From: Parabacteroides sp. ZJ-118
Lineage (GTDB): Bacteria > Bacteroidota > Bacteroidia > Bacteroidales > Tannerellaceae
Direction of reading: 5' to 3'
Length of the DNA stretch: 64,000 nt
Assembly: GCF_011038785.1 (NCBI RefSeq)
Contig: NZ_JAAKDT010000004.1
Location: 34,627 to 98,626 of the forward strand
Shown here piece by piece: positions 42,616 through 52,189 of this stretch. Positions within the stretch are counted from its first letter, which is position 1. Each line of letters begins with the position of its first letter. The position numbers and the translations under genes are program-made. The notes under the pieces were generated by a model. It saw only the letters and a list, made by a program, of their open reading frames with translations, was not told the origin of the DNA and did no database searches.

Positions 42616-43932
42616 ATGAACAAACAAAGGCAAATGGACAAGAAACTACCTATATGTATCGTATTCGTCATGTTGATGAGTTGTCTCTCCTGCGGACAGC
42701 CCCAACAGCCCGCGGAAGACGCGGACATGGATACGCAGTGGGTGGATAGCTCACGACATCTGTATCAATACGGCATCTGTATCGATTCCTTGGACGTAAG
42801 AGCGTATTTGATAAAAAACGGGGACAATCCCGCCTCCATCTTCTCCGCGCTGGGCTTCACGGCCTTGCGGGCAGACAGTATCTGCAAGGCATCCACCCCT
42901 GTCCTCGATCCCACGAAACTACGGGCCGGCATGCATTATTACACATTTTCCACAGTAGACACCTTAGAGACGATCCAATATATCGCCTTCGCCAAGTCGC
43001 TGACCGATTATGCCGTAATCGACTTGACCGGTGATACGATCAACGCTTATGCGTTTAATAAGCCGATCACCCTCAAGAAAAAATATACGGAAGGCGTATT
43101 GAACTCTTCCCTATGGAACGCGATCAAGGCCAACGGAGGAGATCCGTATCTGGCGATCAAGCTATCGGATGTGTACGCTTGGCAAATCGACTTCTTTGAC
43201 ATCAAGGATGGAGACTCTTTCAAGGTTCTATACAATGAGGCCTACATCGACGACACCACCGCCTTGGGCATCGCCTCTATCGAGGGGGCGATCTTTACGC
43301 ACCAAGGCAAAGCGTTTGTAGCGATTCCTTTCACCCAAGACCGCATCTTCGAATACTTCGATGAGGAAGGAAACAGCCTTCGCAAAGCGTTCCTGAAAGC
43401 GCCATTAGACTTTTTCCGGATCACATCCCGTTTTACGAACGCCCGTTTCCACCCGATCCTCAAACGATACCGAGCGCATCATGGGGTTGATTACGCGGCA
43501 CCCGTCGGCACACCGGTACGCAGCATCGGGGCGGGCACGGTCATCGCCAAGGGATATCAAAACGGCGGGGGTAATTTCCTGAAGGTGAAACATAACTCCG
43601 TATACACCACGACTTATATGCACCTAAGCCGCTTCGCCAAAGGAATCCAAGTAGGCAGCCACGTGCAACAAGGCCAAGAGATCGCTTATGTGGGTTCCAC
43701 CGGACTCTCCACCGGGCCGCATCTGGACTTCCGTGTCCACAAAAACGGGCAGCCTATCGATCCGCTAAAGATGGAAGCTCCCCCCTCTGAACCGGTGAAA
43801 CCGGCCTACAGAGACAGCTTCGCTTGGGTCAAGCGGCAAATCTTGGCGGAAATAGACAGCTTTCATGTAGCCACGGTCCGCAAAGCATCTGTTACCTATG
43901 AGAAAGATAGTATCAACCATTTAAATAACTAG
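42616..43932 (+). CDS. M23 family peptidoglycan metallopeptidase (lipoprotein)
   Basis: About 438 residues. A lipoprotein signal (KKLPICIVFVMLMSCLSCG) is followed by LysM-like or linker sequence and, from about residue 275, an M23 LytM domain: FHPILKRYRAHHGVDYAAPVGTPV (first His and Asp zinc ligands), YMHLSRF (catalytic His) and LSTGPHLDFRVHKNGQPIDP (HxH-type final ligand). These enzymes cut peptidoglycan cross-links. Two starts fit: ATG 42616 and ATG 42634 (MDKKLPIC); the second gives the tidier lipoprotein signal. yccF follows after 3 bases. Confidence 0.92.
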   Translation: MNKQRQMDKKLPICIVFVMLMSCLSCGQPQQPAEDADMDTQWVDSSRHLYQYGICIDSLDVRAYLIKNGDNPASIFSALGFTALRADSICKASTPVLDPTKLRAGMHYYTFSTVDTLETIQYIAFAKSLTDYAVIDLTGDTINAYAFNKPITLKKKYTEGVLNSSLWNAIKANGGDPYLAIKLSDVYAWQIDFFDIKDGDSFKVLYNEAYIDDTTALGIASIEGAIFTHQGKAFVAIPFTQDRIFEYFDEEGNSLRKAFLKAPLDFFRITSRFTNARFHPILKRYRAHHGVDYAAPVGTPVRSIGAGTVIAKGYQNGGGNFLKVKHNSVYTTTYMHLSRFAKGIQVGSHVQQGQEIAYVGSTGLSTGPHLDFRVHKNGQPIDPLKMEAPPSEPVKPAYRDSFAWVKRQILAEIDSFHVATVRKASVTYEKDSINHLNN

Positions 43933-43935
43933 CGT

Positions 43936-44304
43936 ATGAAATTCTTGGGGAATCTAGCATGGTTACTCTTCGGAGGGATTATAACAAGTGTAGAATATCT
44001 GGTATCCAGCCTGATACTAATGGTAACGATCATTGGTATACCCTTTGGCCTCCAGACCTTAAAATTAGCGCTACTGGCTTTATGGCCTTTCGGCAGCCAT
44101 GTCGTAGACGCGGGGAACTCGGGCGGCTGCTTATCGCTTATCATGAATGTGATCTGGATATTCATCGGGGGCTTTTGGATTTGCCTTACGCACCTGGGAT
44201 TCGGCCTTTTGCTATGTATCACGGTCGTCGGCATCCCTTTCGGCATGCAACATTTTAAGATGGCAGCCTTAGCCTTGGCTCCTTTCGGGAAGAACATCCA
44301 ATAA
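43936..44304 (+). CDS. YccF domain inner-membrane protein
   Basis: 122 residues with two repeats of the YccF/DUF307 domain, each a membrane helix pair ending in IGIPFGLQTLKLALLALWPFG and then VGIPFGMQHFKMAALALAPFG. Family members are multi-pass inner-membrane proteins of unknown activity. Three bases after the M23 gene, so probably co-transcribed, and convergent with murI. Confidence 0.9.
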   Translation: MKFLGNLAWLLFGGIITSVEYLVSSLILMVTIIGIPFGLQTLKLALLALWPFGSHVVDAGNSGGCLSLIMNVIWIFIGGFWICLTHLGFGLLLCITVVGIPFGMQHFKMAALALAPFGKNIQ

Positions 44305-44402
44305 GAGAACGCCCGACTTTTCCGTAGAAGACAGACATCCGGCAAGAATTTAGGCTAAGATAAGGTATTCGTCCACACCTCCCCCCATGGGGCTTAGGCG
44401 TG

Positions 44403-45233
44403 TTATAGCTCGATCCGGGAAACCGAGACCGGAGTATTCATGAAGAGAGAGGCCGCCTCGGAAAACTTCTCTGCCGACTCCGTGGTGAGAAAACGGCAAC
44501 TTCCTCTCTTCGTGAGTTTACGATCCATTTCCGGGTGACGCCGTAAATAATCCCGCAAACTCTCCGCCACATGCTCGCCTTGCGAGAATAGAGTGATGCC
44601 GGGAGGAAGAAAAGCGCGGATCTTATCGATCAGAAGAGGATAATGAGTGCATCCCAAGATAAGCGTATCGATTTGCGGGTCCGCGGATAATAGATGGTCG
44701 ATGTGCTTTTTCACGAAATAATCCGCCCCCGGGGAATTAAACTCATTATTCTCCACCAAAGGGACCCACATGGGGCAAGCCTCGCCTGTCACTTGGATAT
44801 GTGGGTACATCCTGCCGATCTCGATCGTATACGAATTGGACGCAATCGTACCGCTCGTACCTACGATGCCGATATGTTTGGTACGGCTGATTGTATCCAC
44901 CAGCTCAACCGTAGGACGGATGACTCCCAACACACGGCGATTGGGATCCCATGCAGGCAAATCTTTTTGTTGGATCGTACGCAGCGCTTTCGCGGATGCC
45001 GTGTTACAAGCCAAGATCACCAATTGACAACCCGACTCAAACAAGCGCGATACCGCCTGACGAGTAAATTGATAAACGACCTCGAACGAACGAGTACCAT
45101 AAGGTGAACGTGCGTTATCGCCCAGATAAATATAATCATAACCGGGCATCAGCTGATGGATCTTATCGAAAATCGTCAGTCCGCCATAGCCGGAGTCAAA
45201 AAGGCCGATCGGACCGGGAGTTTGCGGGAACAT
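44403..45233 (-). CDS. murI: Glutamate racemase
   Basis: Converts L- to D-glutamate for peptidoglycan. 276 residues from the ATG at 45233 (MFPQTPGPIGLFDSGYGGLTI). The two catalytic cysteines are visible in LVILACNTASA and LILGCTHYPLL, and the phosphate-type GLFDSGYGGLT start motif is typical. The upstream in-frame Met at 45287 would add a segment not shared by the family. Lies after the second ompH gene, 90 bases away. Confidence 0.95.
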   Translation of the reverse strand: MFPQTPGPIGLFDSGYGGLTIFDKIHQLMPGYDYIYLGDNARSPYGTRSFEVVYQFTRQAVSRLFESGCQLVILACNTASAKALRTIQQKDLPAWDPNRRVLGVIRPTVELVDTISRTKHIGIVGTSGTIASNSYTIEIGRMYPHIQVTGEACPMWVPLVENNEFNSPGADYFVKKHIDHLLSADPQIDTLILGCTHYPLLIDKIRAFLPPGITLFSQGEHVAESLRDYLRRHPEMDRKLTKRGSCRFLTTESAEKFSEAASLFMNTPVSVSRIEL

Positions 45234-45322
45234 ATCAGAAACCTTTCTTTTATAACGTACAAAGGGTGCAATCCTTTCGGAAAACACCCTCTTTTTATTC
45301 TACAGAAAAACTTTCCCGCCAA

Positions 45323-45817
45323 TTACAAACCGAGTTTCGTACGAACAAACGGAGTAGCGTCTACAGCGTTGGTACCCGTATAAAGCAACGCCGCCGGATC
45401 AATGATATACGTATATCCCTTCTCCTCGCCTACCTTCTGGATCGCGTCGTGCAACTTCTGCTGGATCGGTTGCAGCAGTTCCTGCTGTTTCTTTTGTACG
45501 TCTTGCTGAGCTACCTGAACAAAGTTATCCATACGTCCTTGGATATCTTGAATCTCTTGCATTCTTCTCAACTTGATATTTTCTGTCAATGAATCTTGCT
45601 GCGCTACGAAGTCGGCATATTTCTTTTGGTATTCATCTTGCATTTGCTTCAACTCAACTCTATATTTCTCATTCAAGTCCGCCATTTGCTTTTCCATACC
45701 AGACACCTCCGGCATAGCCATGAACACCTCTTGCGTTTTTACAAACGCAATTTTAACTTCCTGAGCGAAAGCTCCCAACGGGAGAATCATCAACAATAAA
45801 ACAATAAGTTTCTTCAT
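45323..45817 (-). CDS. OmpH/Skp family periplasmic chaperone (second copy)
   Basis: 164 residues with signal peptide (MKKLIVLLLMILPLGAFA) and a Skp-like body: a beta start (VKIAFVKTQEVFMAMPEV), two long helices forming a prong (KQMADLNEKYRVELKQMQDEYQKKYADFVAQQ and so on) and an end strand (YTYIIDPAALLYTG). Skp trimers carry unfolded outer-membrane proteins to the Bam complex; bamA lies just upstream. It differs from the next copy enough to suggest distinct clients. Confidence 0.92.
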   Translation of the reverse strand: MKKLIVLLLMILPLGAFAQEVKIAFVKTQEVFMAMPEVSGMEKQMADLNEKYRVELKQMQDEYQKKYADFVAQQDSLTENIKLRRMQEIQDIQGRMDNFVQVAQQDVQKKQQELLQPIQQKLHDAIQKVGEEKGYTYIIDPAALLYTGTNAVDATPFVRTKLGL

Positions 45818-45878
45818 TTTTACTATCTAATTACTATGTTATTAATCAAGCTTTCACACCTCTCATGCATAAAGCGCA

Positions 45879-45886
45879 CAAATGTA
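45879..45886 (-). promoter_or_regulatory. Bacteroidetes -7 box for second ompH
   Basis: The minus strand reads TACATTTG, 62 bases before the ATG at 45817. It partly sits next to the stop of the first ompH. Confidence 0.5.
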
Positions 45887-45891
45887 AGCAT

Positions 45892-46407
45892 TTATTTTGA
45901 ATATCCTAACTTAATCAGCACTTCATTGCTGATATCGATCTTCGGAGAAGCGAAAATAATGCTCATGGCTGAGGCTCGATCCCAGACTACTTGATATCCC
46001 TTGTCTTCCGAGATTTCTTTCACCGCGTTATAGACCTCGTCTTGAATCGGCTTCATCAAACTCTCGCGTTTCTTATATAACTCACCCTCAGGACCGAAAT
46101 ATTTACGTTTCAGATCTTGTGCCTCTTGCTCCTTCTTCACGATCTCTTCCTCGCGTTTCGTTTTCATCTCGGCGGAGAGGAATACCAGGTCGCTCTGATA
46201 ATTCTTATACATATTCTGAGCTTCTTGTTGAATCGCTTCCACCTCATTTTGCCATTTCTTGGAAACTTGGCTCAACTGCTCATTGGTCATTTCGTAAGCC
46301 GGAATATTCTTCAATATATATTCCATGTCGATTAAAGCGAACTTCTGTGCCATGCCGGCATAAGAACAAAGCAGCATCAGACAGCTCAATGTGATAATCT
46401 TTTTCAT
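45892..46407 (-). CDS. OmpH/Skp family periplasmic chaperone (first copy)
   Basis: 171 residues with signal peptide (MKKIITLSCLMLLCSYAGMA). Skp-like sequence: FALIDMEYILKNIPAYEM, a charged helical prong (EAIQQEAQNMYKNYQSDLVF, KREEEIVKKEQEAQDLKR), and a C-terminal GYQVVWDRASAMSII strand. Paralogue of the following gene. It lies downstream of bamA behind a terminator and has its own promoter box, which uncouples chaperone supply from the bamA operon. Confidence 0.92.
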   Translation of the reverse strand: MKKIITLSCLMLLCSYAGMAQKFALIDMEYILKNIPAYEMTNEQLSQVSKKWQNEVEAIQQEAQNMYKNYQSDLVFLSAEMKTKREEEIVKKEQEAQDLKRKYFGPEGELYKKRESLMKPIQDEVYNAVKEISEDKGYQVVWDRASAMSIIFASPKIDISNEVLIKLGYSK

Positions 46408-46440
46408 ACTCTCTTTATTTATAGTTCTACTTTATGACTG

Positions 46441-46448
46441 CAAATATA
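46441..46448 (-). promoter_or_regulatory. Bacteroidetes -7 box for first ompH
   Basis: The minus strand reads TATATTTG, 34 bases before the ATG at 46407. Confidence 0.6.
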
Positions 46449-46500
46449 ACAGAGGGTTTACTTACAGCCTATCAATATTCGTTAAAAGTATTTATTTAAA

Positions 46501-46530
46501 TGCAGAGACGGGACGCCCCCCATCTCTGCA
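46501..46530 (-). terminator. Hairpin after bamA
   Basis: An 8-bp stem (TGCAGAGA with TCTCTGCA) with a 14-base G-rich loop, followed on the minus strand by ATTTAAATAAATACTTTT. It probably ends the DUF6242-porG-uppS-bamA transcript. Confidence 0.7.
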
Positions 46531-46556
46531 TACGAAGCTGTACCCGATCTGTATTT

Positions 46557-49247
46557 TTAGAATTCCTGTCCGATGATAAAGTGCAGGTTACTACCGCTAC
46601 GTTTACCATTATTACCATAATTCGGTTCGTCGAAACCATAAGCCCAGTCAAGTCCCATCAAACCGATCATCGGCAAGAATATACGGACACCGACACCGGC
46701 GGATCGTTTCAAGTTAAACGGATTGAAATCCTTCAAATCGGTCCAAGCGTTACCAGCCTCGACAAATACCAATCCGTAGATCGTAGACGAAGGCTCCAGC
46801 AAGAACGGATACCTCAATTCCATCGCCAAGCGAGAATAGGCGTATCCATACGAGCTGTAACCGCCATTACCGGCGATACTGCCATTCTCATAGCCTCTCA
46901 ATCCGATCGTTTCCTGCGCGTAGGTACTGGAGTAACCGCTCATACCGTCCCCTCCCATATAGAAGGTCTCGAACGGAGATTTCTTGTTTTTGTCGTACGT
47001 ACCCAAGAAACCATACTCAACACGGGTCATCAACACCGGCGTACGTTTCACCGTCAACGGAGCCAACGGAGAGAAGATCTTCGCCTTGAACTTCCATTTA
47101 TGATACTCGATGAATTTATACTTATCCGGGTCTGAGCTTGACATCGACGCATAATCCTTACCATCGAATAAAGAGTAAGGAGGCGTAGCCGCCACGGACA
47201 ACATAAATTGTGACCCCCTACGAGTATACAACGGGTTATCGATCGAGTTACGTTGCAACATCAACTCCAGGTTGATATTATGGCAATTCCCGTTATTAAC
47301 CAAGAAATAGTCCCAATCGTGCATCATATACAACTGATAGTTCAACGTCGCCATAAACTGGAAGTAGTCGTCCGGCCAATTCAAACGTTTACCATAACCG
47401 GCCGCCAAACCGAACATCATGATAGACTTATCCGGGTCGTAAGCGTACTCATAACTATTACTGTAACCATAGTTGCCATAATAATTGCTGCCATAGCCAT
47501 AACCGGGATAACCATAACCGGGATAACCGTAGCCCGGATAACCGTAGCCCGGATAGCCATAGCCGGAACTGAAGTAATTGCTGTTGATATCGGTTTGCTT
47601 TGAGAAATAAGCGCTGACAGACAATGTGTTCGGTCGTTTGCCGCCGAACCAAGGATCCATAAAGGAAATGCTGTAAGCCTGATAGTAACGTCCGTTTGTC
47701 TGGCCGCTCAAGGTCAATGTCTGTCCCTCACCTTGCGGGATAATGCCCTTATAGGTTTTCGGGTTCAAGAAGTTCTTCATAGAGAAGTTCGTAAACTTCA
47801 AACTTAATTTACCGATCACACCCGTCTGCCCCCAACCCGCGGAGAACTCGATCTGGTCATTCGCCTTGGAAACCAGGTTATACTCGATATCCACGGTTCC
47901 ATTCTCAGGATCGGGCAGCGGCACCGGGTTCATATTCTCCGGGTCGAAGTGTCCCATCTGGGCCAACTCGCGGACGGAACGCATCAAGTCGTCACGGCTG
48001 AACAACATACCCGGCTTCGTACGCAACTCACGGCGAACGATGTCCTCATACAGACGGTCATTACCATTGATGATAATACGGTTGATCGTCGCCTGCGGAC
48101 CCTCCTGGATACGGATCTCTAACGCGATAGAGTCATTCGCCACATCCACCTCCACCGGATCGGCGTTGAAGAACAAATAACCGTTATTAAAATAGACATT
48201 CGAAACGGCATCCTCATCCGTACTCAAACGTTCGTTCAACTTCTTTTGATTATACACCTCGCCCGGTTTCATACCCAGCACGGCCATCAAATAGTCCGTA
48301 GAATATTGCGTATTACCCACGAAGCGAATATCTTTCAAGTAGTATTTCTCACCCTCATCCACTTTCAAGAAGATATCCACCTTCTTCTCGTCAAAGTTCG
48401 CTACGCTATCGGACAACAACACGGCGTCGCGATAACCATGCTCGTTGTATTTGGCGATTATATTTTTCTTATCGTTCTCATATTCCTCGGTGGTAAACTT
48501 CTTCGTGCTGAACATCTCCAGGATACTGGTTTTCCAGTCGTTCGGCAAGCTGAACTTCTCGTTCGTCTTCTTCATCGCCTTCTTCAACTCCCGGGCGGTC
48601 AATTTATCGTTACCCTCAAAATAGATGCGATGGATCTTGGTCTTTTCATTCTTATCGATATTGATATCCACGATCACCTCGCCCTCATTCGCGGGATCGT
48701 CCTTTTGCTCAATCTCGACATCCACGTTCTTAAAGCCCTTGCCATCGAAGAACTTCTGGATCACGATCTTGGCACGGTCCATAACGTTCGGCGTCACTTG
48801 AAAACCTTTCTTCAAGCCCAGCTTCGCCTCCAAGTCCTCACGCTCGCCTTTCTTGATACCGTGGTAATTGACTTGCGAGATACGCGGACGCTGCTTCAAC
48901 TGGATCTCCAGCCAAATCTGGTCGCCCTCGATTTTCGTCGCCAAGATCTTCACGTCCGAGAACAAACCATGTTTCCAAAAACGTTTCACTGCTGTAGTGA
49001 TCTCTTCCCCCGGTACGGTAATCGCATCACCTACCGACAAACCGGAGAAGCCGATCAGCACAAAATCATCATAATTCTTGATACCCGTAATCTTTATATC
49101 CGCGATCTTGTATTTCTTCGCGGCCAACGAGTACGAAATGACCGGCACTTCTGCCGGCTCCTCAACTTGGGTAGTGTCTATTTCTTGGGCAAACGCACCG
49201 CAAGCGAAACCCAAGTAAATAAAAAACAGCACTATTCTTTTGTACAT
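46557..49247 (-). CDS. bamA: Outer membrane assembly factor BamA
   Basis: 896 residues. A signal peptide (MYKRIVLFFIYLGFACGAFA) is followed by five POTRA-like beta-alpha domains (about 45-430) and a 16-strand barrel with the C-terminal SNLHFIIGQEF ending in aromatic. YKIADIKITGIKNYDD and GDAITVPGEEITTAVKRFWKHGLF mark POTRA 1; GGDGMSGYSSTYAQETIGLRGYENGS is the conserved lid-loop region with the (V)RGY/GLRGY motif. BamA inserts outer-membrane proteins. A loop near residue 560 is filled by GYGYP repeats not usual in BamA. Expressed after uppS, 15 bases on. Confidence 0.96.
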   Translation of the reverse strand: MYKRIVLFFIYLGFACGAFAQEIDTTQVEEPAEVPVISYSLAAKKYKIADIKITGIKNYDDFVLIGFSGLSVGDAITVPGEEITTAVKRFWKHGLFSDVKILATKIEGDQIWLEIQLKQRPRISQVNYHGIKKGEREDLEAKLGLKKGFQVTPNVMDRAKIVIQKFFDGKGFKNVDVEIEQKDDPANEGEVIVDINIDKNEKTKIHRIYFEGNDKLTARELKKAMKKTNEKFSLPNDWKTSILEMFSTKKFTTEEYENDKKNIIAKYNEHGYRDAVLLSDSVANFDEKKVDIFLKVDEGEKYYLKDIRFVGNTQYSTDYLMAVLGMKPGEVYNQKKLNERLSTDEDAVSNVYFNNGYLFFNADPVEVDVANDSIALEIRIQEGPQATINRIIINGNDRLYEDIVRRELRTKPGMLFSRDDLMRSVRELAQMGHFDPENMNPVPLPDPENGTVDIEYNLVSKANDQIEFSAGWGQTGVIGKLSLKFTNFSMKNFLNPKTYKGIIPQGEGQTLTLSGQTNGRYYQAYSISFMDPWFGGKRPNTLSVSAYFSKQTDINSNYFSSGYGYPGYGYPGYGYPGYGYPGYGYGSNYYGNYGYSNSYEYAYDPDKSIMMFGLAAGYGKRLNWPDDYFQFMATLNYQLYMMHDWDYFLVNNGNCHNINLELMLQRNSIDNPLYTRRGSQFMLSVAATPPYSLFDGKDYASMSSSDPDKYKFIEYHKWKFKAKIFSPLAPLTVKRTPVLMTRVEYGFLGTYDKNKKSPFETFYMGGDGMSGYSSTYAQETIGLRGYENGSIAGNGGYSSYGYAYSRLAMELRYPFLLEPSSTIYGLVFVEAGNAWTDLKDFNPFNLKRSAGVGVRIFLPMIGLMGLDWAYGFDEPNYGNNGKRSGSNLHFIIGQEF
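47491..47566 (-). repeat. 15-bp repeats encoding GYGYP in BamA
   Basis: About five imperfect 15-bp units (ggataaccrtarccc on the plus strand) that encode tandem GYGYP copies in the barrel of BamA (residues about 560-585). Units differ at third codon positions, so selection on the peptide may maintain them. Confidence 0.9.
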
Positions 49248-49261
49248 ATAACAGCTATTGT

Positions 49262-50005
49262 TTATAAGATTAATTGCTCACTTGTCTTACCGAAACGGCG
49301 CTCGCGTCGCTGGTAATACACTATAGCCTCATACAACTCTTCTTCTCTGAAATCGGGCCAAAACACATCCGTAAAGAAGAATTCAGCATATGACAACTGC
49401 CATAGCAAGAAGTTACTGATGCGTTTCTCTCCTCCGGTCCGTATCAAAAGATCGGGATCGGGGATACCCTTGGTCGTCAAGTGATCCGAGAACATGGCCT
49501 CGGTTATATCATTGGGGTTTATTTTCTGCTCCAATACCTCTTGGGCGAGCGACCTGGCCGCTGTGGTAATCTCCCATCGGGAAGAATAACTTAGCGCCAG
49601 GACAAGTGTGGTTCCCGTGTTCGCCGAAGTCGTATCGATACATTCTTGCAATGTATCATAAGCATCCTCTGGCAAGCGAGAAAGATCGCCGATGGCGGTA
49701 AGGCGAACGTTTTTCTCCATCATGTCCGGAGTCTCTCGGTGAATGGCGGAGACCAGCAAGCTCATCAACGCTTGAACCTCTTCTTCCGGGCGATTCCAGT
49801 TCTCGGTAGAGAAAGTGTACAACGTCAGATATTTCAATCCGAGTTGAGTGACCGCATCCATAATCTTACGAACCGAAACGACGCCTTCCTGATGTCCGAA
49901 GCTACGGTCTTTCCCCTTCGCCTTGGCCCAGCGTCCGTTCCCGTCCATAATAATTGCCACGTGCCGCGGCAAGCGATTCTTGTCTATTTTCTCGATCAAC
50001 GACAT
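49262..50005 (-). CDS. uppS: Isoprenyl transferase (undecaprenyl diphosphate synthase)
   Basis: Makes the C55 lipid carrier for peptidoglycan and O-antigen. 247 residues: [23 protein letters not shown] near residue 18 holds the catalytic Asp and pyrophosphate-binding Arg/Gly; [13 protein letters not shown] and [24 protein letters not shown] follow, with YQRRERRFG near the end. Between porG (12 bases before) and bamA (15 after), an order also seen in Porphyromonas. Confidence 0.97.
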   Translation of the reverse strand: MSLIEKIDKNRLPRHVAIIMDGNGRWAKAKGKDRSFGHQEGVVSVRKIMDAVTQLGLKYLTLYTFSTENWNRPEEEVQALMSLLVSAIHRETPDMMEKNVRLTAIGDLSRLPEDAYDTLQECIDTTSANTGTTLVLALSYSSRWEITTAARSLAQEVLEQKINPNDITEAMFSDHLTTKGIPDPDLLIRTGGEKRISNFLLWQLSYAEFFFTDVFWPDFREEELYEAIVYYQRRERRFGKTSEQLIL

Positions 50006-50016
50006 TTTTTATCTTA

Positions 50017-50709
50017 CTAATATTCACTTATATTTTTCGCATTGTTACAGGTGCGGCACCTCGGGCCAAAATCCCATGTAACAGACAACAACAAGAAAGA
50101 GTACCAATCTTTGTTCTTAAGAGCGCTACTCTTAACACCATACGGATCATCCAGCAGATCCTTTCCCTCCAGGCCATCGCCAAATAACTTACGAAACGAG
50201 AACTCGCACCCTACATTGAGACGGTTCTTGATCTTATATTTCAATCCCGCGCCTAGTGGAATATTCGGACCGGCGAAAGTCTTCCCGCCACCCGGAGCCA
50301 CCGTCAGCCCTATGCCCACCAAGACATAAGGAGAGAAACGCTTCGCCCCCGCATAGTCGAACTTATCGCTATACGGGAAAAAGTTGAATTCTGCCTGTCC
50401 TCCCAACTCCATGATACTACGGTTGAAAGAGGTTTGGGCACTGTTCGGAAAAACGTTCTCCATACCTTCGGTTTTACCGGAAACCTGTCCCCACATCAAA
50501 TTGGCTTTTAAGGCCCAACGAAAGTTGATGTTATACCGGAACACCGCTCCCGCCGCAGGATTCATTCCTTTAAATATCATATTTTTATTGGCATCGCCCA
50601 TATAAAAGGCGCCACCGGCCATACCACCGATCTCGTACTTATATTCCTGCGCCCAAAGCGTAGAGACCGTACCCACCAATAGGATAATTATGAGAAGCCG
50701 CTTATACAT
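50017..50709 (-). CDS. porG: T9SS outer-membrane protein PorG (DUF6089)
   Basis: 230 residues with signal peptide (MYKRLLIIILLVGTVSTLWA) and an eight-strand-like barrel (YKYEIGGMAGGAFYMGDANK, GMNPAAGAVFRYNINFRWALKANL, RFSPYVLVGIGLTVAPGGG, GLKYKIKNRLNVGCEFSFRKLF). It matches the DUF6089 family that includes PorG, which links the PorK/PorN ring of the T9SS to the outer membrane. The porG-uppS-bamA order is the same as that known in Porphyromonas gingivalis, which supports the name. Two terminal cysteines (CRTCNN) are of interest. Confidence 0.83.
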   Translation of the reverse strand: MYKRLLIIILLVGTVSTLWAQEYKYEIGGMAGGAFYMGDANKNMIFKGMNPAAGAVFRYNINFRWALKANLMWGQVSGKTEGMENVFPNSAQTSFNRSIMELGGQAEFNFFPYSDKFDYAGAKRFSPYVLVGIGLTVAPGGGKTFAGPNIPLGAGLKYKIKNRLNVGCEFSFRKLFGDGLEGKDLLDDPYGVKSSALKNKDWYSFLLLSVTWDFGPRCRTCNNAKNISEY

Positions 50710-50725
50710 CTCCCATTCAACTTTT

Positions 50726-52102
50726 CTATTCCTTCGGAATCAAACGATTGATACGGCCCCTCCAAAGTTGATTCAAGTCGTTGGAGCCGGCACCGGTCTT
50801 TCCTCCGAAAATGTTCACGAAATTCTCTTTATCCACAAAGATCGAGGAGAAGCCTCTCGCCGCATAGTCAGTCGGTAGCACCACCATCGAGTTGATCAAC
50901 GACCATGATATACCGCAATCTATCGATTGATACATATCTTTCAAAGCCTTGTTCGAAGCGTCGATACCTCCGATCAAGAAAAATTTATCGTCATACTTAG
51001 CGATCATCGCTCCCTCACGTTTCGTGAAGTTAGCGTCGCCGGAAGCCATCAACGCCCAAGAGATACCATCCATGGTCGCCCAAGTCGTATTAACCACTTG
51101 GTTGTCCGCGGTACGTCCGCCGGCGGTCATCAAATACTCATGATACATAGCAGCATATTGGAGATTGCCAAATCCGGTAACAGGGAATCCGCCGGGCACC
51201 GCATCTCCGGCGATCCATTCCATGGATTCGTTCATCGCATAGAACACGGGCTTTCCTTCCTGATCCACGATTGTCGCTAAAGCGGAGGGCTGTTTCGTAC
51301 CCTGCTTCACGCTACCCAAAACGTATTTCACGGGAGGGGCATTCTCTACGGCGCTCCAAGTTAAACCATCCCCGGATCTATACAAAGTACCATTTGTAGC
51401 CGGCACATATAAAGCATTGTCATACTCGGTAATTTGGGAGATCAAAAGCCCATCGGAAGGCAGGCCGGTCAAAGATAATGACTGCCAGCCCTTAGGCGCG
51501 CTTACCGGAGCGTGATACAATTGGTAAGATTTACCAGACTCAGCGGGTTTCACATACATGAAGTAATTCTCCGATCCATTATAATCGCAGGTTACTACCT
51601 TCTGTTCCTTCACGGCAATGCCAATCATAGGATTCACGTACATACTCCAAACCATAGAATCGGGAACCACTTGATGGATATTCACCTGTGCCATATAGAC
51701 CTTGGTCGTGACTTGGTCATACGCATGAACCACGAACTTTACCGGAGCGGAGAAATTAATGGAGTCCGATAAATCGTCTAAGTAATAAGTAGAGTCCGGA
51801 TAAGCATACGGGCTTACCTCTATACCACTAAGCGCATAGCTGCTGGCTGCCGTAATCGTACAGACAACCTTCTCGATCTTCGTGCCAAAAGGTAGCGAGT
51901 CGATGTTAAAAATCCGTCCCGTCAGCTGGTCGATCGTAAACTTCACGGCATCCAATCCCGAGATAGAATCACTACTTAGTTTAAAGGAGGATATTTGGCA
52001 ATTTTTAACCATTTCTATATCAGTGACATCTTCTGATTTCAAACAAGAAGACAACACTAATGCAAAACAACCTGTTATAAATAGTACTAATTTATTTTTC
52101 AT
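50726..52102 (-). CDS. DUF6242 lipoprotein with galactose-oxidase-like propeller
   Basis: About 458 residues. Lipoprotein signal (KNKLVLFITGCFALVLSSCLKSED, Cys about 20), an N-terminal beta domain (about 30-140) resembling a DUF6242 unit, and a C-terminal kelch/propeller-like set of blades (YRSGDGLTWSAVENA, TWATMDGISWALMASG, MYQSIDCGISWSLIN, each with a G-x-x-W strand). Surface- or periplasm-exposed; ligand unknown. I use the ATG at 52102, with a preceding ATG at 52111 as alternative. First gene of the run into porG (17-base gap). Confidence 0.82.
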   Translation of the reverse strand: MKNKLVLFITGCFALVLSSCLKSEDVTDIEMVKNCQISSFKLSSDSISGLDAVKFTIDQLTGRIFNIDSLPFGTKIEKVVCTITAASSYALSGIEVSPYAYPDSTYYLDDLSDSINFSAPVKFVVHAYDQVTTKVYMAQVNIHQVVPDSMVWSMYVNPMIGIAVKEQKVVTCDYNGSENYFMYVKPAESGKSYQLYHAPVSAPKGWQSLSLTGLPSDGLLISQITEYDNALYVPATNGTLYRSGDGLTWSAVENAPPVKYVLGSVKQGTKQPSALATIVDQEGKPVFYAMNESMEWIAGDAVPGGFPVTGFGNLQYAAMYHEYLMTAGGRTADNQVVNTTWATMDGISWALMASGDANFTKREGAMIAKYDDKFFLIGGIDASNKALKDMYQSIDCGISWSLINSMVVLPTDYAARGFSSIFVDKENFVNIFGGKTGAGSNDLNQLWRGRINRLIPKE

Positions 52103-52133
52103 CAAAAACATAAGTTTGTCGCATACAAAGGCA

Positions 52134-52141
52134 CAAAAGTA
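52134..52141 (-). promoter_or_regulatory. Bacteroidetes -7 box for DUF6242-porG-uppS-bamA
   Basis: The minus strand reads TACTTTTG, 32 bases before the ATG at 52102. It probably drives all four genes to the hairpin at 46501. Confidence 0.6.
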
Positions 52142-52189
52142 GAAACATTTTTCGCTTTCACCCTAATACCTGCTAATATTTATAATATT

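Noticed and set aside
47253..47652. Repeat peptides such as ITGITITGITVARI on the plus strand
   Set aside because: They are the antisense reading of the GYGYP repeats of BamA.
48246..49316. A 356-codon plus-strand frame opposite bamA
   Set aside because: Antisense to POTRA domains; His/Arg/Leu-rich translation typical of a shadow.
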